Positions 58,418 to 64,000 of a stretch of 64,000 bases of DNA are shown here, in pieces. The stretch covers positions 186,001 through 250,000 of the forward strand of contig MU385882.1 of the NCBI GenBank assembly GCA_022497145.1. The letters are read 5' to 3'. The translations under genes were made by a program, and so were the position numbers. Numbering within the stretch: position 1 is the stretch's first letter; the number at the start of each line of letters is the position of its first letter. The notes below the pieces were generated by a model that was given only the letters and a program-made list of their open reading frames with translations, did not search any database and was not told the origin of the DNA. The stretch comes from Rostrohypoxylon terebratum. Taxonomy: Eukaryota; Ascomycota; Sordariomycetes; Xylariales; Hypoxylaceae.

Positions 58418-58694
58418 ATCGAATGCCTTGTCAGACTCAGCTTGGTGTAATAAACATCGTTCCATATTGACATTACTCGAGGTACCGTAGACGTCTTGTC
58501 GAAGTACAGACGACATCAGGTACACGGGTAGTAACTTCCAAATACAACATCATGTTCTGGTCCAGCTGTCTTTACCTAGTAGAGTCCAGGGGATATAAAA
58601 ACTTTATATGCTCCTACTTCAGTAGGTAGTTTCTCCTTATATAATTCTACATTTCTGAAGCAGTACCTATCCATCCACTATGATACCCCCACAA

Positions 58695-58702
58695 TTTGCT
58701 CA
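58695..58702 (+). promoter_or_regulatory. TTTGCTCA, full Mac1/GRISEA-type copper element
   Basis: The 8-base core matches the yeast copper-responsive element exactly. It lies 1.2 kb from both start codons, in the middle of the shared spacer. Confidence 0.35.
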
Positions 58703-59191
58703 AATATTCTCAATTGGCAACTGTGAGCCATTTAGGGACAGAAGAAACAGGTGGGGCAGCGCTAGATGTCCCGAGACAGCGGGAGCTAGGCAGGGGTTCC
58801 AGGGGTTTCAGACACGCCATTCGTGGGGTTAGCCCCTGCAAGATGGCCATTGCAGCAAGATCAGTTAATGCAAGATGTACCCTACAGGGGGGACCCCACA
58901 CTTTTTAACGACAGTGACGATGCATGAGGACCAATCAAAATGATCCTACAACGACGTCTGTTCTCCCTGTATAAACTTCATATAAAGATGCCAACATTGA
59001 AGAGCTAAAGATGTAGTTTCTGTGAAAGGATTGTTCATCTGATTCGTACTGTCGTTATACAACAGAAGGTTACCTAATAGGTACCTACCTATACTCTCAG
59101 TTGTTACCAGACCAGGGTCTGTTGCCCAGGGTGGTGAGGCAAGATCTCGCTGTTAGACCCCAACTCGTGGACAGTGCTATCAACGATGAAA

Positions 59192-59198
59192 GAGCAAA
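59192..59198 (-). promoter_or_regulatory. TTTGCTC, Mac1/GRISEA-type copper element core
   Basis: GAGCAAA on the plus strand, 740 bases upstream of the BIM1-like ATG. It is the third copy of the core in the spacer. Confidence 0.3.
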
Positions 59199-59934
59199 CA
59201 TGTACATATGTAATAGCTACTTGGAAGGATTTGCTGGACATTAGGAAGACGAACGTACCTGATACCTATCCAATTATTTTTCATGTTTTTCAAGTGGCAG
59301 GCACGACCACGTTTTGGAGCAACGGCCGTACTTGTTATGTGACCAGGGCAGGTACCGAATGCGAGCTGCCCAGCTCTTCCTGTGTAAGATACAAATGCGC
59401 ACACCGTATATCATACATCAACTTCACCTCCCGTCAATGTTGTGTCATATCCGTGTTTCCTAACATTTCCACCCTCAACAAGAAACTCAAAACTGCACTC
59501 TTCTCAGATACGCAGGAACGCGGAAGACAACCAGGTATGTCATATCCATGAATACACAGTATTCAGATAAATAGGCGGTTTTTCGGTTTCTTTTCCTCTC
59601 GTGATCCCATCTTGTCAAATTCAACCCCCAAAATTCCAGTATACCTAGGTATTCAATATCAACATTACCTACAAAGTATCACAAGTCGTCATTCTCTAGC
59701 CCTCAATTTTTTTTCTTGTAACTGACGCAACCTTACTATCAGTCATTCAGCAATTTGTCTTACTTAACAAGGAAATCCGTCCGAAAGGTAATTCACAGTC
59801 TCTACCCTTCTCTACCCTTTCTCTTGTTCTCTCTCTATTTTTTCGTCCCTATTCCTTCATTCATTGATACCTTGTACAGTATCGTCACAAGAAAAAGCAT
59901 CACTAACTGACCATCACCCAGAAAATCAATCACG

Positions 59935-60714
59935 ATGCCTTCCATCACAACCTACGCATCGGCGATGCTGCTTTTGGCTAGTGGCATTCAGGCCCACTTC
60001 ACTGTCCAGCATCCCCCCGCCATCGGTCCTTTCAACGATGACCTTGAGCCTATGCGACAGTGTGGTGGTTACTACCCCGACATCAACAACGTGACCATCA
60101 CCGACTTCCACGTTGACGGTGATGCTATCAGCACCTCGCTCACCCACATGTCTAGCACCTGGCTGTACCGTGCCACTACTGATCCCTCTGCCAATGAAAG
60201 TTGGTCCCTCATCTGGCCCACCTTCGTCCAGAGTGGCTCGGGTCTCTACTGCCAACCTCATGTGACCGTCCCCCACGATTTCATCGGTAAGAAGGGCTAC
60301 ATTGGCATGGTGTCACATGCTAAGGACGGGTACCTCTTTCAGGTAAGTCATGACTATTATCACCTGTATTATAAGCGAAAAATGTTTGTAGCCGTTATCG
60401 TATCTAACAATGTACTTTACCACATCTAGTGTGCTGGTGTTAACTTCGTCGCTGGAACCGGCACTAAGCCGGAAAACTGCCGGAATGAAACTGGCGTCAC
60501 CGCGACTTACATCGATGATATCACTTTGAGCTCTGACCCCAGCAACCCTGGCGTTGGCTTCACGCCTACGCCTATGCCTACGCCTACTCCTACTCCGGAT
60601 GCTCAGCATGAGCACAACGCCGCTGTGTCGACTAGAAGCCAGTCCTTCCAGGTCGTTGGTGGTCTTCTCACGTTTGGCGCTATGATGAGTCTCGGTGCTA
60701 CGCTCCTGATCTAA
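59935..60714 (+). CDS. BIM1-like (X325, LPMO-like) copper acquisition factor, GPI-anchored (230 aa)
   Basis: Exon 1 is 59935-60342 and exon 2 is 60430-60714 with an 87-bp phase-0 intron (GTAAGT...TAG). A signal peptide (residues 1-20, ending GIQA) should be cut before His 21, leaving HFTVQHPP at the mature N-terminus, the position that forms the copper-binding histidine brace in LPMO-like proteins. The CGG block (Cys 43), His 71 in LTHMSSTWLYRA and Cys 106/Cys 137 fit the X325/BIM1 family. Sequons are N52 and N87. After about residue 175 a Pro/Thr repeat stalk (TPTPMPTPTPTP) leads to a small-residue site and a hydrophobic end typical of a GPI signal. In Cryptococcus, Bim1 is a GPI-anchored protein needed for copper uptake when copper is scarce; the family lacks polysaccharide oxidase activity. 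It shares a 2.4-kb divergent spacer with a metal reductase. Confidence 0.85.
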
Positions 60715-61562
60715 TTAAGATCTCGAATGGCGTGAGTGAGCCGGTTGGCGTTCGATGAGAATGGCATGTTTTCTTTTCTACAATGGGCTGATTCACGCAA
60801 CACACAACACACGAAGGTTCTTTTCGATATAGCCCCAAGATTGAACAAAGCAGTGTCCAGTATCTCGAACAGCACTGGATATGGTCATTAGTTGCTCAGT
60901 CCTAGGATGCATAGGATGCATAGGTACTTAGATACCCAGATACGAATTCTGAATTTGCCTTATCACAATATCTCTACACTCAAATAAAAAAAGCCCCTTT
61001 CCCCAAGTCAACATAGCATGGCCCATACTTGTAATATTTCGTGATACTCGTATACTTGTAGAACACCGCGGGTTGACGACCCGGGTATCATCAGGGTGCC
61101 CAGGCAGGCACTGCCGTGAGACGATCTAGAAGTTTCGTAGCATATTACACAAGTCCGACTCGCGTTCGAAGCTTAGCACCCACTGGCTGACGGCTCACGG
61201 ACCACGAGAACCCTCAATACGAGCCGATATAGGAGGTGCCACGGGAGCCGTTAGAGGTCTCAGGTTTCGGTCCGACGTCGATTGGTGACCATCAGGTAAG
61301 CAAGCAGGAATCCCGCGGAGCAGACCCCGAGGGATGCGAAACGTCGCTCCGAGATGTCTTTGAACTCGGGTTGAGACGGGAGAGGAGGACGGCAGCAGAC
61401 TTGGACTTGAAAATTTTAGCGTGTGAAGTAAGAGAGCGGTAGGTTGGATTCTTGTTATGACTCGAGGGATTTTTATGGGTATCTATCGTCATTCGTATCG
61501 CCTTATTCTATCCTATCCAATTCCTTCTAGATCTCCCTTATGTTCCATCCCATTGTGTATGT
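60715..61562. other. intergenic between convergent genes
   Basis: This is the 3' flank of the BIM1-like gene and the 3' flank of the protease-like gene. It includes an AGGATGCATAGGATGCATAGG direct repeat at about 60905-60924. No gene is seen. Confidence 0.4.
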
Positions 61563-64000
61563 TCATATATGCATCTTATCCACATCAGCAGCCAATGCGG
61601 CACCCTCGTCTCGGTGACCGTATCTCTGCTCCCGCTTGACAGCCGATAGCCTCTTTCCGATCTTCGGATCCCCCGTACTTCCAATGCTTTTGCCCTCGAC
61701 GCTACTGCTCGCCCTATGTATTTCTTGCAACTGCGGTACTTCCTCTTCTTCGTTCCAGTATTCCTCGTCCGAGATCTCCACCACGTCGTCGGTTTCGCGC
61801 TCCACCATGCTAACTATCGTCTCCCCTCCAGGAAGCCGTACATCTCTTGCTTCCAATGTCTCTGCGATGTCAAGAAGCAACACTTCCATCGGGCATATGT
61901 ATGCCACTTGCTTCCTCTCGCTCCAAGCTAGGACGTGTCCGCATAGGCGGCCGTTCGGCCGATCGACGATCCAGGCGCCCGAGTCGCCGGGGACGCCTAG
62001 GGGAAGGGTGGATCGAGGGTATACTTTAGGTGGGTCTTCTGTGGCCGGGAGACGGAATCCGCGCGAGGTCGAGCATCTACCGCTGATCTGGTACGTATGG
62101 CTGGGAGAGGTTCGGCCGTATATCTTAACGGAGGTCAAGGCGGGGAGTATTTGGCCCATCTAACGATGTGTGTCTGTTAGTTGCTATCACATGTGAAGAG
62201 TGATTTGAGGACCGTAAATTGAACCACGTACTTGTAACCCGCTTGTACGCGCGATACATTGGACTTCTAAGCCCGGCAGAGATTTGGCTGGAACGACTTC
62301 TGTAGGATTTATATTACCCACAGAGGTAGTGGATCGGGTACTGGTTGATGCAGCACGAGGGATCAGATTATCCGATGGTAACCTTTCATGCTGGAAATCA
62401 AATAGAGCCCAGTCAATCTCATGAACTAGTCCGTGCTCATTGCGACGACGTATGCCGGATGAGGCATAAATTTCACCAAGCCTGTAGGTATCGATGTGAT
62501 CCTAGTCAACACGTTAGTTGTACGTCCAAGACCTCATGGAAGTCGGGGGCGGGGCTTACCTCATCCATAGTGTCCTCCGAAGGATAGAAACCCTCGGGTA
62601 CGTCGTCAAACGCAGGCTGGGTGACTATATATCCTACACACATCCAGTTTAGCGAGAGATCTGCAAACTAAGGTTGGCTGAAATATGATGTATATTTTGA
62701 TGTAGATATTGGAATATTTTGTATGTCGAGAAACTTATTCGTATTGTTTCTGTCTGAGACTAGGTGCATATGTAGAGGAGAACCTTACATACCATCTCCA
62801 CAACCTGGCTCTACGCCTGGAATGTCTCCGGGATCGGTGTAATCTTCCTCATCACTACCTTCTTCATCGTCGCTAGTAATGTCCGTAGCCGAAAATTCCG
62901 AGTCAGTATCGGAGAACTCCTCTGCAAAGTCGTCGCTACTATCGTAGGTAGAGGATTCTCCTTCGTGAGGGTGTGTCATACTACGACGAGGAGGTGCATT
63001 TGCCCTCTTAGGGTCATCAGGAAGGTCGGAAGGATATAAACCAGCCTCCGGGTCGTCTAACATATGATGTACCGTCATTCCGTACGGCCTATCGTCAACA
63101 ATGATGAGACCTCCGAAGCTAACAGGCGGAAGGTGCTTATCACCTATCCAGGCGCCAATGCTAGCCCCGTTTTGCGGCCTCTCCTGGAACCCAGGGTTTG
63201 CCGCTTCAGGGTCATCACTATCGCCTCCCCCGGTAGAATACTGGCTCTTGGTCATGCTCCTTAGAGGACCTTTACGAGACCTCACCATAGATCCACGACA
63301 TACCTTCAAGCCGAAGCCTGTTCCGTCGAAAAACACATCAAGTTTCTTATTTAATATAGCCCGGACTTTATTCACTGATGTGCAGACAACTAGTACAGTC
63401 GGTTTTGTTTTAGTGGGTGATTCGCCGATAGATTCAAGTGAAATCTCGACAGATTCTGGGTTTTTGCGGTAGAAATGTCGCAAGGCCATATTGATTTGAG
63501 GCATGAGAGTGCTGTGCCATTGCTCTATCACCTCGTCTGAAAGAGGTACTTGGGGGTATAATCGGAGCTTCGGTCGCTGGGTCTTTGGGGGCTCTGGGGC
63601 TGTCTCTGCGGGTTTCTCAGCTAGGAAAATGTTAGTCATGATTAGTATACATGGCAACAGGATGTATCCTACATTTAGTTGTTTGCCGACTAGTACGACC
63701 CTTAGTTGACTCCGAGGTTTCCTTGCTTGTTAAAGTCTGTAAGCTAGCTTCGCGAGCATCTTGAGTGCTGACGGAAGGACCGGCGAGAGGTTCAGCCGCG
63801 GCGGTGGCCCTCCCTGTCCCAGAAGCAAACCTATCCTGCTCATCGCCTAATTGATCATCTAACCCACTTATGCTATCCAAAATACAACACGCTTCTAGGT
63901 AGCGACTGACTCTAATCTGAATTTGGCTAATGATCTCCTCGGTAGAACCAGGATGTGCAAGTTCTTGGTCAATGGCGTTCCAGCACGCCTGCACAGCTCT
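61563..64000 (-). CDS. protein with C-terminal chymotrypsin-like peptidase domain, 5' end beyond the window
   Basis: Five visible exons, 63673-64000 (partial), 62793-63620, 62560-62633, 62232-62501 and 61563-62159, have introns of 52, 159, 58 and 72 bp, all GT-AG and frame-restoring, giving 698 visible residues. The N-terminal part is helical (ISQIQIRVSRYLEACCILDSI), then Ser/Thr-rich. The C-terminal half looks like a trypsin-fold domain with a likely triad: His in YGMTVHHMLDD, Asp in HEIDWALFDF and Ser in VPGDSGAWIVD, followed by GRLCGHVLAWS and AYICPMEVL. A long acidic Ser/Asp stretch is inserted between His and Asp. There is no signal peptide in view, so it is probably intracellular. Related domains occur in many fungal proteins of unknown role, some near NLR-type immune genes; that link is from memory. 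The serine-protease call rests on the motif order. Confidence 0.7.

Larger units (their letters stand above)
57524..59934. other. 2.4-kb divergent promoter region of the reductase/BIM1-like pair
   Basis: No convincing gene lies here. It carries three TTTGCTC cores (see separate entries), CCTAGGTAC-type motifs at about 58120 and 58190, GATATAAAAAC at about 58592 and a long CT-rich tract at about 59800-59850 before the BIM1-like start. A plus-strand frame at 59174-59551 has no domain or splice support. Confidence 0.45.

Noticed and set aside
59174..59551. 125-codon plus frame in the copper-pair spacer
   Set aside because: It contains a TTTGCTC core and no domain, and its composition is not coding-like; treated as promoter DNA.
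1..64000. CRISPR array, bacterial operon or ribosomal RNA
   Set aside because: No regularly spaced repeats, Shine-Dalgarno-led gene runs or rRNA sequence were seen; introns mark the DNA as eukaryotic.

Overview
This is nuclear DNA from a filamentous ascomycete (Pezizomycotina, most likely Sordariomycetes). The support is the gene content (HET-domain protein, DUF3176-type membrane protein, C6 zinc-cluster regulator, two P450s, ferric reductase, BIM1/X325-like copper protein), short GT-AG introns of about 50-160 bp that restore frame, small genes and long gene-poor AT-leaning spacers. The class is inferred from family content only; no sequence search was possible.

Layout. 0.7-2.6 kb: Ybp2/ALF4/glomulin-like gene (+). 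3.2-4.4 kb: broken DUF3176 gene (-). 5.0-6.6 kb: cytochrome P450 (-). 10.1-11.8 kb: secreted isochorismatase-fold hydrolase (+) and a GNAT acetyltransferase (-). 12.9-16.3 kb: very large GT28/UGT sterol-glucosyltransferase-like protein (+). 17.6-19.6 kb: HET protein (+). 19.7-20.1 kb: tRNA-like relic and a 157-bp insertion with an 11-bp target-site duplication. 20.7-21.9 and 36.0-37.4 kb: two single-pass membrane proteins of one architecture. 22.6-23.5 kb: orphan gene. 24.1-26.3 kb: calponin-homology protein (-). 27.3-28.1 kb: NDUFA12/NDUFAF2-type complex I protein (+). 28.3-30.5 kb: PHD-finger protein (-). 31.3-32.1 kb: Mn superoxide dismutase without a presequence (-). 33.1-33.6 kb: small spliced orphan (+). 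41.0-43.2 kb: C6 transcription factor (-). 48.4-50.6 kb: five-exon P450 with a long acidic tail (-). 55.5-57.5 kb: ferric/cupric reductase (-). 59.9-60.7 kb: BIM1-like copper acquisition factor (+). 61.6 kb to the right edge: a protein ending in a chymotrypsin-like peptidase domain (-, 5' end outside the window).

Most neighbours look unrelated. The exception is the divergent pair at 55.5-60.7 kb. A reductase whose predicted outside tail is a run of Met-Gly-Asp repeats faces a GPI-type protein whose predicted mature N-terminus is the histidine used for copper binding in LPMO-like proteins. The shared 2.4-kb spacer carries three TTTGCTC cores resembling the Mac1/GRISEA copper element. I read this as a candidate copper-acquisition module, and it is the most interesting part of the window.

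Gene-poor stretches (6.7-10.1, 33.6-36.0, 37.4-41.0, 43.2-48.4 and 50.6-55.5 kb) hold microsatellites, a recurrent CTACCTAGGTA-type motif, tRNA-like relics and possible gene remnants, but no convincing intact gene. All exon structures were worked out by hand from splice signals and reading-frame continuity.
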